Positions 63,043 to 64,000 of a stretch of 64,000 bases of DNA are shown here, one piece after another. The number at the start of each line of letters is the position of its first letter. Position 1 is the first letter of the stretch. The stretch covers positions 62,001 through 126,000 of the forward strand of contig NZ_BSTC01000010.1 in NCBI RefSeq assembly GCF_030269305.1. The letters run 5' to 3'. The notes beneath the pieces are model-generated. The model did no database searches. It was not told the DNA's origin and saw only the letters and a list, made by a program, of their open reading frames with translations. Position numbers and translations under genes: made by a program. Origin of the DNA: Kineosporia sp. NBRC 101731 (GTDB taxonomy: Bacteria > Actinomycetota > Actinomycetes > Actinomycetales > Kineosporiaceae).

Positions 63043-64000
63043 TCACCGCACCGGTGCGGTGAGAGCCGGCGCGACCTCGGGGCACCCGGCGGGCTGGGTC
63101 TGCTCGGCCCGCCGGGCCAGGAGTTCGGCGCCCACGGCGAGCAGAGCCATGGCGATCACCACGAGACCGAACACCGTGGTCGTGGGCCGTAGCCCGAACT
63201 GCGGCACGGCCAGCCCGGCCAGTACCGCGGCGCCCCCGAACGCGCCGTAGCTCGGGACGAAGACGGCCGACAGCAGCTCGGCGCGCTCGTGCGGAAGGAC
63301 CAGCTGGGCCACGGAACCCAGGGCCCCGACGAATCCCGCGCCGAAGCCCAGGCCGGTGACGACCAGTCCGACGAAGAACAGCGGGAGAGAGGTGATGTCG
63401 ACCGCCACGAGCACCACGGCCATGCCGGCGGCGAGCACCAGGGAGGCCCACAGCATCGTGGTGCGGGCCGGCCGGCTGCGCACCACGAAGGCGGCGACCG
63501 AGCCCGAGCCGGCCATGGCCGTCACCACGATGCCGCCGATGACGTGGTTGTTCACGCCGAAGACGCCCACGGCCAGCGACCCGCCGAGCGAGAGGATCAG
63601 CCCTCCGATCGACCAGGTCGCGACCAGGACCGGAACGGCGTTGCGGAACGCGCGCCGGGCGCCGCGCGGGACGGATGCGGTGGGGCGCAGGCTGGCCAGG
63701 GCACCGGGCCGCGGCTCGGTGAGGCGGGGCAGCACCACGGCGCAGGCCACCAGCAGCACGGCCAGGAGCACGGTGAGCACCTCGAACACCAACGTCGTCG
63801 GTCGTGGGGCGAACTGCACCAGCACACCGGAGAGCAGAGCACCCGCGGCCAGGCCGAAGGTGGGCGAGGCGACGTTGAGACCGGAGGCCAGGGCCGGTCG
63901 TTCCGGCGGGGCCAGGTCGCTGATCGTGGCACCGAGCGCGCCCAGCCCGACGCCGGTGGCCAGTCCCTGCAGGGCCCGGCCGATGATCAGCTCGGTCACG
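63043..64000 (-). CDS. MFS transporter, 5' end outside the window
   Basis: At least 318 residues are visible; the frame continues past base 64000 so the true start lies outside. Hydrophobic segments alternate with short loops. LIIGRALQGLATGVGLGALGATISDLAPPERPALASGLNVASPTFGLAAGALLSGVLVQF is the middle of an MFS N-terminal half, followed by about eight further membrane segments. It is probably a 12-segment exporter of the drug-efflux type; the substrate is unknown. It is on the same strand as the acyl-CoA synthetase-like gene with 87 bases between. Confidence 0.88.
   Translation of the reverse strand, partial: VTELIIGRALQGLATGVGLGALGATISDLAPPERPALASGLNVASPTFGLAAGALLSGVLVQFAPRPTTLVFEVLTVLLAVLLVACAVVLPRLTEPRPGALASLRPTASVPRGARRAFRNAVPVLVATWSIGGLILSLGGSLAVGVFGVNNHVIGGIVVTAMAGSGSVAAFVVRSRPARTTMLWASLVLAAGMAVVLVAVDITSLPLFFVGLVVTGLGFGAGFVGALGSVAQLVLPHERAELLSAVFVPSYGAFGGAAVLAGLAVPQFGLRPTTTVFGLVVIAMALLAVGAELLARRAEQTQPAGCPEVAPALTAPVR

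Overview
The window is chromosomal DNA from a high-GC Gram-positive actinomycete. GC looks close to 70% throughout, GTG starts are common, and genes are packed with many 4-base ATGA/GTGA overlaps. A FabG1/InhA-type fatty-acid reductase pair, actinobacterial GlgC/GlgA, an F420-type LLM oxidoreductase, a stand-alone rpsD and SURF1 all point to Actinobacteria. A methyl-accepting chemotaxis protein and GGDEF/EAL proteins suggest a motile, c-di-GMP-using actinomycete (Kineosporia-like is a guess only). No tRNA, rRNA, transposase, phage or CRISPR feature was seen.

Left part (1-28 kb) is mainly core metabolism and maintenance. It holds the end of a diguanylate cyclase, a zinc metallopeptidase, an ABC-F protein, a small HTH protein, DUF3099 and SURF1, pheA, an SDR lacking the usual active-site Tyr/Lys, a TldD/TldE pair with a quinone oxidoreductase, fabG-inhA, sixA-serB and an XRE-cupin regulator facing a flavin disulfide oxidoreductase/methyltransferase pair. 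Then come an LLM oxidoreductase, divergent glgC/glgA, an ABC ATPase followed by NfeD and SPFH genes, a lytic transglycosylase, an iron-sulfur photolyase and a TrmH-type methyltransferase.

Middle part (28-45 kb) mixes signalling and stress functions. It has a degenerate EAL protein, MarR, a lectin-like multidomain protein, a ridA-matB-prs operon, and an iron-linked block (ferritin, DUF2470, a DtxR/IdeR-like box shared with rpsD, and an FhuF-like protein nearby). It continues with an SGNH hydrolase, an MCP, a TetR/MFS efflux unit with a clear palindrome, a GntP permease with a collagen-like loop, and a PLD-like protein.

Right part (45-64 kb) carries a complete oligopeptide-type ABC importer converging on a BKACE-type enzyme. 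Next are a MurL-like PP-loop protein coupled to an AAA ATPase/nuclease with tandem AT-rich palindromes upstream, an MFS exporter, tex with an unusually long Gly/Gln/Arg tail, a TetR regulator, an NDP-forming acyl-CoA synthetase-like protein missing the usual phospho-His segment, and a partial MFS gene.

The most unusual items are: the AAA-nuclease with its GAAGTNTACTTC double palindrome and MurL-like partner (52.6-55.5 kb); the iron box between DUF2470 and rpsD; a 10-bp phased repeat upstream of fabG; and a family of long inverted repeats (17.7 and 37.4 kb) with a half copy supplying the start region of the XRE-cupin gene at 16.0 kb. All functional calls come from reading motifs; no database search was run.
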